NCBI GenBank assembly: GCA_020725145.1 | Contig: DYFO01000003.1 | Coordinates: forward strand, 65,324 to 115,491 | Source: Symbiobacterium thermophilum | GTDB taxonomy: Bacteria; Bacillota; Sulfobacillia; UBA995 | Direction: 5' to 3' | Length of the DNA: 50,168 nucleotides | Shown: piece after piece, positions 1 through 8,486 of the stretch | Layout: each line of letters opens with the position of its first letter | How positions within the stretch are numbered: the first letter of the stretch is position 1 | Made by a program: the position numbers and the translations under genes | Notes under the pieces: generated by a model | The model's database searches: none | Told to the model about the DNA's origin: nothing | Seen by the model: the letters and a program-made list of their open reading frames with translations, nothing else

Positions 1-222
1 ACACACGCTGACCACCCGGACCGAAGGGCACGCATCGAGCAGCGCCTCGTCCACCGTGTCGGTAAGCAGGCAAAGCAGCCCTTCAGCGCCGGCCAGGCCG
101 CGTACCAGCTCCTCGCGCGGTGGCGGTGTGGCGGCAGGCCACACCGTGAGTTGCACCCGCGCCTTCAGGCGGCTTTGTGCCTCGCCCGGCAGGTGGCGCG
201 TGAGGTAGACGCGAGCTTTCAC
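1..222 (-). CDS. D-glycerate dehydrogenase / glyoxylate (hydroxypyruvate) reductase, N-terminal part; gene runs off the window edge
   Basis: Reverse translation from GTG at 222: VKARVYLTRHLPGEAQSRLKARVQLTVWPAATPPPREELVRGLAGAEGLLCLLTDTVDEALLDACPSVRVVSV, typical D-2-hydroxyacid dehydrogenase N-terminus; start overlaps the stop of the glycerate kinase gene. Confidence 0.75.
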   Translation of the reverse strand, partial: MKARVYLTRHLPGEAQSRLKARVQLTVWPAATPPPREELVRGLAGAEGLLCLLTDTVDEALLDACPSVRVVSVC

Positions 223-1391
223 GGTCGGTCGCCTCCCGACCGGCGGGGCAGCGGACGCAGCCGGCTGCCGACCAGCAGCAGGCGGGCGAGCCGGGCGGCG
301 GCGGCCGTCAGGAGTTCTTCCGCCTGAACCACCGCGGTATCGAGGTCCACGGGACCGGGAACCAGCGGCAGGATCGCGTCCGGCCCCTCGGCATAGATCG
401 CCTCCTCATCGGAACCGATGCCGCCCACCAGTGCCACCACCGGCACCCGGCGGCGGCGGGCGACGCGGGCAACCGCCAGCGGAGCCTTGCCCCGCAGCGT
501 CTGGCCGTCCATGCGGCCCTCGCCGGTGATCGCAAGGTCTGCTCCCTCCAGGCGCCTCTCCAGCCGGGTGGCCTCCAGCACCACCTCGGCGCCGGGCCGG
601 ATCACGGCCCCCAGAAAGGCCGTCAGCCCCGCCCCCAGACCTCCCGCCGCCCCGGCGCCGGGAAGGTGCTCCACGTCCACGCCGAGCCGGCGGCGGATGA
701 GCAGGGCCCAGTGCCCCAGCGCCGCGTCGAGCTGGGCGACGGCGGCCGGGGATGCTCCTTTCTGCGGCGCGTAGACGGCCGCCGCCCCCGCCGGGCCGCA
801 CAGGGGATTGTCCACATCGGCGGCGAGCACGATCGTGGTCTCCCGCAGGCGCGGATCCAGGCCATCGACGTCGATATGGCGCAGGCGCAGAAGCTCCTGA
901 CCCCCGTAGCCGATCGGGCGTCCGTGCTCGTCTTGCAGACGGGCGCCCAGGGCCTGGACGGCGCCTGCCCCGCCGTCGACGGTAGCGCTGCCACCCAATC
1001 CTACTATGAGGTAGCGGCAACCCGCGTCAAGTGCCGACCGGATGAGTTCCCCGGTGCCGAAGGTGGTGGTTCGCAGGGGATCGCGTCTTGCGGGCGGAAC
1101 CAGCGTTAGCCCCGAGGCGGCCGCCATCTCGAGCACCGCGCTCCGGCCGTCGGGTAAAATGCCGAAGCGGGCGGTCACCGGTTCACCAAGCGGACCGGTG
1201 ACCGCCACCTCGCGCAGCTCCCCGCCCGAGGCGAGGATGGCCTCCACGGTACCCTCTCCCCCGTCCGCCACCGGTACGAGTTCCGGCTCCAGCGATGTCA
1301 GCACCCGGCCCAGTCCCTCGGCGATGCAGCGCGCGGCCTGCATAGCGCTCAGGCTACCCTTGAAGGAGTCCGGGCAGATGATCACTTTCAC
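219..1391 (-). CDS. Glycerate kinase (GlxK/GarK type)
   Basis: MKVIICPDSFKGSLSAMQAARCIAEGLGR... GLGGSATVDGGAGAVQALGARL ... TGEGRMDGQTLRGKAP are hallmark glycerate kinase motifs. Confidence 0.95.
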   Translation of the reverse strand: MKVIICPDSFKGSLSAMQAARCIAEGLGRVLTSLEPELVPVADGGEGTVEAILASGGELREVAVTGPLGEPVTARFGILPDGRSAVLEMAAASGLTLVPPARRDPLRTTTFGTGELIRSALDAGCRYLIVGLGGSATVDGGAGAVQALGARLQDEHGRPIGYGGQELLRLRHIDVDGLDPRLRETTIVLAADVDNPLCGPAGAAAVYAPQKGASPAAVAQLDAALGHWALLIRRRLGVDVEHLPGAGAAGGLGAGLTAFLGAVIRPGAEVVLEATRLERRLEGADLAITGEGRMDGQTLRGKAPLAVARVARRRRVPVVALVGGIGSDEEAIYAEGPDAILPLVPGPVDLDTAVVQAEELLTAAAARLARLLLVGSRLRPLPRRSGGDRP

Positions 1392-1855
1392 TTGCCGCTT
1401 CTCCCCCCGACCGCCCAGACGAGCGCTCTTTGCAGTTCCTGCGATGGGTAAAAGCTGACCGCCGCCGGGCCGCGGTCCCCCCGGTAGACCAGGACCCAGC
1501 GCTGGCCGCGGGCGTAGCTGGGCACGGCGACCACGTGCCCTTTGACTCCGACCTCCCGTAGGCGACGCTGCAAGGCCGCCCGGCCGGGAGCGGGCTCGCA
1601 GAACATAAGCCTCCGAAGGGGAACCACGAGGTCAGGTTCGTCCCGGCGCCCCAACCGCAGCGCCTCGCCGTCCAGCCGGTAGGCGACGCCCTGCGCCTCG
1701 GCAAGGTAGTGGTAGTTGATGTAGAGGTTGATCGCTACCACCAGCAGCCACGGCCAGCCCCTGCTCCCACCGGCTACCAGGACGACGCCCAGTGCCACCC
1801 AGAGCACGAGAAGACCACGGAAAGCGGGGCTCGGCTCGGGTTTTTCCTCGCGCAT
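1388..1855 (-). CDS. Small membrane-associated hypothetical protein (PH-like domain possible)
   Basis: ATG at 1855 gives MREEKPEPSPAFRGLLVLWVALGVVLVAGG...; hydrophobic N-terminal segment then soluble domain; overlaps the start of the glycerate kinase gene. Confidence 0.6.
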   Translation of the reverse strand: MREEKPEPSPAFRGLLVLWVALGVVLVAGGSRGWPWLLVVAINLYINYHYLAEAQGVAYRLDGEALRLGRRDEPDLVVPLRRLMFCEPAPGRAALQRRLREVGVKGHVVAVPSYARGQRWVLVYRGDRGPAAVSFYPSQELQRALVWAVGGRSGK

Positions 1856-1875
1856 CGCCAAGGGGTTTCCCCTCC

Positions 1876-2904
1876 TCAGTAGTCGCCCAGCACCAGGGCA
1901 CCGGCACCGATCACGCCCGCCATGGCCCCGAGCTCTCCGGTTACCACGTCGACCATGGCCCGAGGAACCGACATCGTCCGCCGCGCGATCTCGCACCGCG
2001 CCGGTCCAAGCAGCAGCTCGCCGGCCTCCGCCACCCCTCCGCCGACCACCACCAGCCGGGGGTTGATGAGGTTGCAGCAGCCGGCAAGGGCGATTCCCAG
2101 CCACGTGCCCGCCCGAGCGAGGATCTCGCGGGCGGCCTGGTCTCCCGCGGCGGCGGCCGCGGACACCGCCGCGGCGGTGACCGCCGCGGGGTCGTCTTCA
2201 CATAGCGACCGCAGCGGTCCAGGCCTGTCTTCCTGGACGGCGCGGGCGAGGGCGGCCCGGCCGGCGGCGGCGATCGCCGGTCCGGCGACCAGCGTTTCCA
2301 GGCAGCCCCGGTTGCCACACCGGCATGCAGGGCCGTCGAGGTCCAAGGTCAGGTGCCCGATCTCGCCGGCAGTCCCGCCCGGCCCTCGAAACAACCGACC
2401 GTCGAGGATGATGCCGCCGCCGATGCCGGTGCCTATGATCACGCCCAACACGTCCGAACAGCCTCGGGCGGCGCCGAACAAGGCCTCGGCCAGGGTCGCC
2501 AGACGCGCGTCGTTGTCGGCGACCACCGCGAGTCCCGTCAGCCCGGCGAGGCGGTCGGCGGCCGGGTAGTCGGTCCAGCGCAGGTTGGGCGCGAACACCA
2601 GCCGGCCGCCGGTGACCTCCACCATTCCCGGCAGGCCCATCCCCACCCCCACTACCTGGGAAGCCTGCTCCGGATGGGCGGCAAGCACCTCGTCGAGCAG
2701 AGCGGCCGCCGTTTCCATCGCCCGGTCGGGATGGCACGCCGCGTCAAGTGCCCGCCGTCGCCAGCCGTGGACGCGGCCGCTGGCGTCCACCAATCCGGCC
2801 GCCATGTGCGACCCCCCGATGTCGAGCCCCAGCGCCAGGCGCCCGGCGGCGGGTGGGCGCAGCCCCGCTGCGTTCGCCGTCGGGCGTCTGGCAGAGGCCC
2901 TCAC
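1876..2904 (-). CDS. ROK family sugar kinase (glucokinase-like)
   Basis: LALGLDIGGSHMAAGLVD, GVGMGLPGMVE, VIIGTGIGGGIILDGRLFRGPGGTAGEIGHLTLD, CRCGNRGCLETLVAG: ROK signature and Cys-rich zinc motif. Confidence 0.93.
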   Translation of the reverse strand: MRASARRPTANAAGLRPPAAGRLALGLDIGGSHMAAGLVDASGRVHGWRRRALDAACHPDRAMETAAALLDEVLAAHPEQASQVVGVGMGLPGMVEVTGGRLVFAPNLRWTDYPAADRLAGLTGLAVVADNDARLATLAEALFGAARGCSDVLGVIIGTGIGGGIILDGRLFRGPGGTAGEIGHLTLDLDGPACRCGNRGCLETLVAGPAIAAAGRAALARAVQEDRPGPLRSLCEDDPAAVTAAAVSAAAAAGDQAAREILARAGTWLGIALAGCCNLINPRLVVVGGGVAEAGELLLGPARCEIARRTMSVPRAMVDVVTGELGAMAGVIGAGALVLGDY

Positions 2905-3086
2905 GGGGCGGACTCCTCGGGCACGATGAGCCAGGCGAGGAAGTAGGCCAAAAGACCCCAGCCGGTGAAGGCCAGGATCGCCCAGATCAGCCGGACCACG
3001 GTGGGGTCGACCTCCAGGAACTCGCCCACCCCGCCGCAGATGCCGCCGATCACCCGCGATTTGCGAGACCGGTGCAGCTTCTTCAT
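2901..3086 (-). CDS. PspC domain protein (short)
   Basis: MKKLHRSRKSRVIGGICGGVGEFLEVDPTVVRLIWAILAFTGWGLLAYFLAWLIVPEE: canonical PspC domain. Confidence 0.93.
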   Translation of the reverse strand: MKKLHRSRKSRVIGGICGGVGEFLEVDPTVVRLIWAILAFTGWGLLAYFLAWLIVPEESAP

Positions 3087-3189
3087 GCCAGGATCCTCCC
3101 GTGCGGTAGCTTCGTTCCCGTTCCGAATACTTCCTTCCGTGCAGGAGGGCGTGCCCCGAAGGGGAACATATGGCGGGGAGGTGACCTAG

Positions 3190-3951
3190 GTGAACATCGG
3201 CCGGGCAGCCGGCCTGCCCATCCACCTGGAAGGCCTGCGACTTGGCTTCGACGGAGGACTGGAAGCGGTGACCCCTCAGGCGCGGACCCTCGACGAGCTG
3301 CGCCCGGTGCTGTACAACCAGACCGCGGTGGGGCCCGACGCGGTCTACCTGATGTACCGCGGGGTAGGGTGGCCCGAAGACCGCGAGCGGGCAGCCCGCC
3401 GCGGTCTTCGCTTCGACCTCACCGTCGTGACCGGGGAGCTCCTCGGAGGTGAGTACGCCCGGACCTTCGGGCACTACCATCCGCCGATGCCGGGTTCGGA
3501 CCGCACCTATCCTGAGCTTTACCAGGTGATCCACGGCACCGCCCACTGCCTGCTGCAACGGCTGCGACCCGATGGTGAGGCCGCCGAGGTAGTGGTGGTG
3601 ATGGCCGGTCCCGGAGAGCTGGTGCTGATCCCGCCGGGTTATGGGCACCTGACCATCAATCCCGGCCCCGGCCCCCTGGTGATGGCCAACTGGGTGGCGG
3701 CCGGCTTCCGGTCGGACTACGAGGCGGTGAGGTCGCGACGGGGGTTTGCCTACTACGAGGTGGAGCACGACGGACGCGGCTATTTCGTCCCCAACGATCA
3801 CTACACAGCCTTGCCGCCTCCGCGCATCGGCGCCGTCCTTCCTCCCGGCAGGCTGATGCTACAACCCGGCGATCCGGTCTACCGCTGCCAGGCGGATCGC
3901 CTTGCCTTCCTGGTTGACCCCGCGGCCGAACTACCCGTGGACGGGGACTGA
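3190..3951 (+). CDS. Cupin-type (archaeal-like) glucose-6-phosphate isomerase
   Basis: GEYARTFGHYHPPMPGSDRTYPELYQVIHGTAHCLLQR...PGYGHLTINPGPGPLVMANW...YYEVEHDG: matches the cupin PGI family (His/Glu metal ligands). Confidence 0.85.
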   Translation: MNIGRAAGLPIHLEGLRLGFDGGLEAVTPQARTLDELRPVLYNQTAVGPDAVYLMYRGVGWPEDRERAARRGLRFDLTVVTGELLGGEYARTFGHYHPPMPGSDRTYPELYQVIHGTAHCLLQRLRPDGEAAEVVVVMAGPGELVLIPPGYGHLTINPGPGPLVMANWVAAGFRSDYEAVRSRRGFAYYEVEHDGRGYFVPNDHYTALPPPRIGAVLPPGRLMLQPGDPVYRCQADRLAFLVDPAAELPVDGD

Positions 3952-5117
3952 AATCGGCGACGCCGTGTGGCCGCCAGTTCGGCCATTGCCCGGGCGGCCA
4001 GCGCCGTCTCCTCCTCGGTGTTGAAGAAGGCGGTTGCGAACCGCACCGCGCCAAGCTCTCGCACCGGGCGGCACACCAGCCGGTGGCGTCGCCGTAGCCA
4101 CAGGCATGCCTGTTCGGGCCAGTCCGGGCCGGGCGGGGGAACGGGGCGCGCCGATACCATGCCGGATCCTCCCGATCCGAGCACCTCGATGTCGGGCACC
4201 TGCTCCAGGGCCTTGCGGAGGGCCGCGGCAAGCCGACGCGTGCGCTCAAGCACCGACTCCCATCCCAACGCTTCCAGGTAGTCCACGGCGGCCGCCAGCC
4301 CTTGCCAAAGGGGCCAGTTGCGCGTCCCGAACTCGTGCCGTCGCGCCGAGGGGTGAAAACACAGCTCGGCCCGGTTCGAGTTATGCTTGTCGACGGCGCC
4401 GTCCCCCGTCCAGCTCGGTTCGAGCGTCCCGAGCCGATGCGGGGCGATGTAAAGAGCGCCGGTGCCCACCGGTCCCAGCAGCCACTTGTGACCGTTCAGC
4501 GCATAGAAGTCGGGCTCGAGCGAGCCCAGGTCCACCGGCACCTGACCGACGGCCTGGGCACCGTCGAGCAGCACCGGCACTCCCGCCTCACGGCCCAGGC
4601 GGCAGATGGCCGCCACCGGCAGCACCTCGCCGGTCTGGCAGCTTACGTGACTGACGGAGATCAGCCGCGTTCGCGGGCCCAGCCAGCGGGCGATGGCGGC
4701 GGCGGCGTCCGGAGCGGCGGCCGCCACCCGCACCACGATGCCGCGGCGGCGCGCCAGGTTGAGCCAGACCGCGAGGTTGGCCAGGTGCTCCTGGTCGGTG
4801 ACCACCACCTCGTCCCCCGGCGACCAGTCGAAGCCGTGTGCCACGAGGTTTATGCCGTCGGTGCTGTTGGCGCTCAGGGCAAGGCAGGACGCGGGCACTC
4901 CCAGCAGCCGCGCCAGCCGCTCGCGGCAGGGCTCCACCGCCTGGCGGGCCGCGCGGTAACGTTGGGGGTCGCCGGGCCCACTGCGTTGCCAGGCCCGATA
5001 GGCACGCACGTAGGCCTCGGTGACCGGCCGGGGAGAAGGCCCCAGCGTGCCGGTGTTCAGGTACACGGCGCGGGCGGTGATCGGCAGCTCGCCACGCACG
5101 CGTTCAAGCGGGATCAC
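3879..5117 (-). CDS. PLP-dependent class V aminotransferase (cysteine desulfurase / isopenicillin-N epimerase-like)
   Basis: AVYLNTGTLGPSPRPV, GDEVVVTDQEHLANLAVW, VSHVSCQTGEVLPV, LLDGAQAVGQVPVDLGSLEPDFYALNGHKWLLGPVGTGALYI (PLP lysine context GHKW). Confidence 0.92.
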   Translation of the reverse strand: MIPLERVRGELPITARAVYLNTGTLGPSPRPVTEAYVRAYRAWQRSGPGDPQRYRAARQAVEPCRERLARLLGVPASCLALSANSTDGINLVAHGFDWSPGDEVVVTDQEHLANLAVWLNLARRRGIVVRVAAAAPDAAAAIARWLGPRTRLISVSHVSCQTGEVLPVAAICRLGREAGVPVLLDGAQAVGQVPVDLGSLEPDFYALNGHKWLLGPVGTGALYIAPHRLGTLEPSWTGDGAVDKHNSNRAELCFHPSARRHEFGTRNWPLWQGLAAAVDYLEALGWESVLERTRRLAAALRKALEQVPDIEVLGSGGSGMVSARPVPPPGPDWPEQACLWLRRRHRLVCRPVRELGAVRFATAFFNTEEETALAARAMAELAATRRRRFQSPSTGSSAAGSTRKARRSAWQR

Positions 5118-5932
5118 GCCGTCTGCCCTCCCGCCGCCGTGGCCCACAGCTCGCGCAGGGCGGGGAGCATCGCGAGGGTGGCCTCTCTGCCGGCCTCGGC
5201 CAGCCCATCGACCGCGGAAAGGTCTACCAGGCTGAACTCCTCGGTACGGGGGGCGATCACCAGGTCCGCCCCGGTGAGTTCGTCCAGTTCCCGTGCCCGC
5301 TGCATGATGGACAGCGCGGCCATGACCGTGGCCACCACCGTCTGCGGTTCGCGTCCCCTAAAGGGCATCCCCGCGACCTGCACGGCCACCACCAGGTCGG
5401 CACCCAGGATGCGGGCGCCCCGCACCGGAACCGTGCCGAAGAGCCCGCCGTCGACCAGCAGGCGGCCGCCCAGGCGCACCGGTGGGAAGATGCCGGGGAT
5501 GGCGCAGCTTGCCCGCACGGCCTGACTGACCCGCAGGTCGGGCCGGTGCAGCCAGACCTCCTCGCCCGTGAGGATGTCGGCCGTCCCGCAGGCAAAAGGC
5601 AGTTGCAGCTGGTCAAACGTCTTTCCCTGAAGGACGTCGTCGAGGAAAGCCTGCAATCGCTTGGTGCCCAGGAGACTGCGGCGTGGCAGCACGGGTTCGC
5701 TCAGGTCGGCCCAGCGAACCCGCCGCGCGCGATCGCGCATCTGCCGCGGGTGCATGCCCGCGGCGTAGGCCGCGCCGATCACCGCGCCCGCGCTGGTGCC
5801 GGCCACCACGTGGGGCCTGAGACCGTGCTCCTCAAGCACCTCGAGCACTCCGATGTGGGCCAGGCCCCTGGCGGCCCCGCCACCCAGGGCCAGCCCGATC
5901 TTCCGTGGGGATGAGGCACCACCCGGACACAT
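5114..5932 (-). CDS. Patatin-like phospholipase family protein
   Basis: IGLALGGGAARGLAHIGVLEVLEEHG, VVAGTSAGAVIGAAYAAG (GxSxG), LLVDGGLFGTVPV (DG). Confidence 0.95.
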   Translation of the reverse strand: MCPGGASSPRKIGLALGGGAARGLAHIGVLEVLEEHGLRPHVVAGTSAGAVIGAAYAAGMHPRQMRDRARRVRWADLSEPVLPRRSLLGTKRLQAFLDDVLQGKTFDQLQLPFACGTADILTGEEVWLHRPDLRVSQAVRASCAIPGIFPPVRLGGRLLVDGGLFGTVPVRGARILGADLVVAVQVAGMPFRGREPQTVVATVMAALSIMQRARELDELTGADLVIAPRTEEFSLVDLSAVDGLAEAGREATLAMLPALRELWATAAGGQTA

Positions 5933-6033
5933 CTCGCGCGATCACCTCCCGGCAAGGGATTCGCAACGCCCGCCGTGCTCTCCTTCCGCGGAAGGGGCCT
6001 GAGAACGGGCGCCCACAACTGCCAAGACTTTTA

Positions 6034-6062
6034 TAGACAGATGACCTAACACATGGTACACT
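6034..6062 (+). promoter_or_regulatory. Sigma70-type promoter of the IS607-type recombinase
   Basis: TAGACA - 17 bp - TACACT; -10 ends 6 bp before the ATG at 6069, implying a leaderless or nearly leaderless mRNA. Confidence 0.5.
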
Positions 6063-6068
6063 ACACTC

Positions 6069-6632
6069 ATGAAGCTATCGGACTGGGCGCGGGCCAACGG
6101 CATCTCATACAAGACCGCCTGGCTGTGGTGGAAGCGGGGCAAGCTGCCTGTGCCCGCCCATCAGACGCCGACGGGCACGATCCTGGTGGAGGTGCCCGAG
6201 CGGAAGGAAGCCGGGGCCGTGCTGTATGCCAGGGTGTCCTCGGCGGATCAAAGGGCCGATCTCGACCGCCAGGTGGCGCGGCTCGCCGCCTTTGCCGCTG
6301 ACAACGGAATCCGGGTAGCGAAGGTGGTCACCGAGGTGGGAAGCGGGCTGAACGGCTACCGCAAAGGCCTGCTCTCGGTGCTGCGCTCGCCGGAGTACGG
6401 GGCCATCGTGGTCGAGCACCGGGACAGGCTTGCGCGGTTGGGGTCGGAGTACATCGAGGCGGCCCTGGCCGCGTCCGGGAGGCGGCTGATCGTGATGGAG
6501 CCGGACGAGGCGAAGGACGATCTCGTGCAAGACATGATCGACGTTCTGACGAGCTTTTGCGCCCGGCTCTACGGCCGCCGTTCCGCCAGGCGGCGGGCGG
6601 AGAGAGCGATGAAGGCGGCGGCTGAGTCATGA
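6069..6632 (+). CDS. tnpA: IS607-type serine recombinase (TnpA)
   Basis: N-terminal HTH MKLSDWARANGISYKTAWLWWKRGKLP; catalytic VLYARVSSADQRADLDRQVARL; VVEHRDRLARLGSEYIEAAL; ILTSFCARLYGRRSARRR-like C-terminus. Confidence 0.95.
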   Translation: MKLSDWARANGISYKTAWLWWKRGKLPVPAHQTPTGTILVEVPERKEAGAVLYARVSSADQRADLDRQVARLAAFAADNGIRVAKVVTEVGSGLNGYRKGLLSVLRSPEYGAIVVEHRDRLARLGSEYIEAALAASGRRLIVMEPDEAKDDLVQDMIDVLTSFCARLYGRRSARRRAERAMKAAAES

Positions 6633-7110
6633 GAGTGCATCAGGCTTTCAGGTTTGCCCTGGACCCCTCTCCCCGCGCCGAGCGGGCCATTGCCTCCCAC
6701 GTGGGGGCGCGGCGATTTGCCTTCAACTGGGGACTGGCTCGCGTCAAGGAGCGTCTTGAGGCCCGCAAGCCTTTCCCCGCTTCAGCGAAGAAGGGGCGGT
6801 GCCGGGAGTCGGTCTGCTTCACCACCGGCGCGATCCGGGTGGACGGCAAAAGCCACGTCGTCCTGCCCCGGATCGGTCGGGTGCGGTGGCGCGCATCCGT
6901 GTGGCCTCCTCCTGGATCGGGACCAGAACGCGGCGAGGAAGCTTGCGGTCCTTGCCGCCGCCGTCGCCGGGAGTGCACCGGAGACGCAAAACGCCCGTGG
7001 ACGGGACATAAGACCCGCCGCAAGGTGGGCGGTCCCGGAGGAAACGGGAAGTCGGCTGCGCGAAAGCGCGTAAGACCGACGCCTCCGCCCGGCAACGGGT
7101 GGATGTCGGG
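6629..7110 (+). pseudogene. tnpB: TnpB (IS607-associated), internally deleted and frameshifted
   Basis: N-terminus MRVHQAFRFALDPSPRAERAIASHVGARRFAFNWGLARVKERLEA; middle piece GRCRESVCFTTGAIRVDGKSHVVLPRIGRVR; C-terminal piece in another frame HPCGLLLDRDQNAARKLAVLAAAVAGSAPETQNARG. Much of the RuvC core is missing. Confidence 0.85.
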
Positions 7111-7170
7111 AATGGTTTTCTATGTTCTCGGCAACGGTCGAACTGGGCAGGCAACGGAGGTGTTCGGAAG

Positions 7171-7617
7171 GTGGAGCAGGAGAGAAGCCGGGCTCTTGGC
7201 TTCTTCGAACGCGGATTCAACTGCGCCGAGTCCGTGCTGATGGCGGCGGAAGCGGAGCTTGCCCTGGTGCCCGGCTCGCTTGGCCCCGCGGGGTCCTTAT
7301 TCGGAGCGGGCATCGTCCGGACGGGTTCGGTGTGCGGGGCGCTGACGGGGGCGCTCATGGCGATGGGCATGGCGGCCGGCCCCCGCGATGTCCGCGACCG
7401 GCAAGGATACCAGAGGCTCATGTCCCGGGGGAAGGAGCTACTGGATAGCTTCCGCGCCGAATTCGGCCACCTGGCCTGCGCCGAGCTGACCGGGCTTGAC
7501 CCGGCCGTCGACTTCGAAGCTTTCGTACGGGATCGCGAGCGCCGCGAGCGATGCCGTCGTTTCGTGGACTTCGTCGGCCGCCGGTTGGCGGAGTTTTTGG
7601 AGAACCAGGGGTGCTGA
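7171..7617 (+). CDS. C_GCAxxG_C_C family putative redox protein
   Basis: RGFNCAESVLMAAEAEL...FGAGIVRTGSVCGALTGALMAMGM...FGHLACAELTG: cysteine pattern of the C_GCxxG_C_C family. Confidence 0.85.
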   Translation: MEQERSRALGFFERGFNCAESVLMAAEAELALVPGSLGPAGSLFGAGIVRTGSVCGALTGALMAMGMAAGPRDVRDRQGYQRLMSRGKELLDSFRAEFGHLACAELTGLDPAVDFEAFVRDRERRERCRRFVDFVGRRLAEFLENQGC

Positions 7618-7632
7618 CCTTCCGGGGGTCCA

Positions 7633-8486
7633 TGCCCAGTTACTGCGAAGATCGCGCCGGTTACCTGCCCGGGCGCGTTCCCCGCCTGCATTACCGCGTA
7701 TGGTTGCCCCGCGATCGGCGGCCCAGGGCGGCGGTGGTGCTGGTGCACGGGCTGGGCGACCACTCCGGTCGCTGGCGGCAGACGGCCCTCCGGTTGGCTG
7801 CCGAGGGCATGCAGACTTACGCGCTGGACCTTCGGGGCTTCGGGCTTTCGGAAGGCAGGCGGGGCCACGTCGACCGCTTCGAGGCGTTCACCGCCGACCT
7901 GGCCGCCTTCGTCCGCTGGGTTGCGGACGACATGCGTCTTGCCGCCCCGCTCTTTTTGCTGGGGCACAGCCTGGGCGGGCTGGTGGTGCTCGACCTGGTG
8001 CTGTCCGGCGGGCCGACCGTGCAAGGGGTGGCGCTTAGCTCACCCTGCCTCAGGATACGGTTCCGGGTGCCCCGCTGGCGGCGGGCGCTTGCCCTGCACG
8101 CGGGCCGCCGACTGCCGTGGCTGGCGTTACCCAGCGGCATACCGCCTGCGTTCCGCACGCAAAACCCCGAGGCAGTGTTGGAGTTCCTGCGCGACCCGCT
8201 CACGCACGACCTGGTTTCCGCGGGGCTGTACCGCGAGTGGCTGGCGGCCATGGAGCGCGTGCGGGAGCGGGCAGACCGGCTGCGGGTGCCTTGCCTGTTC
8301 CTGCAGGCCGGCGGCGATCTGCTGGTAGACCCGGTCGCGGTGGCCGAGTTCTACGAGCGGGCGGGGGCCACCCACAAGGTGTTCGTCCTCTACACCGACT
8401 GGTACCATGAGGTGTTCTCAGAACCGGGAAGGGAGCGGGCCCACGACGACCTTTTACGCTGGTTGCGGACCTGTCTTGCGGGCTGA
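7633..8486 (+). CDS. Alpha/beta hydrolase (monoacylglycerol lipase-like)
   Basis: VVLVHGLGDHSGRW, YALDLRGFGLSEGRRGH, FLLGHSLGGLVVLD (GxSxG), DWYHEVFSEPGRE. Confidence 0.93.

Larger units (their letters stand above)
6034..7150 (+). mobile_element. IS607-type insertion sequence with intact tnpA and internally deleted tnpB (boundaries approximate)
   Basis: MerR-HTH serine recombinase immediately followed by tnpB-like N- and C-terminal fragments. Confidence 0.8.

Noticed and set aside
6069-6632. Serine recombinase as a phage or ICE integrase
   Set aside because: Small size, N-terminal MerR-type HTH and adjacent tnpB remnant identify it as IS607-type; no phage or conjugation genes nearby.
6629-7240. 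TnpB-derived RNA-guided regulator (TldR-like)
   Set aside because: The tnpB remnants here are frameshifted and lack most of the RuvC/core region, so no intact regulator is encoded.
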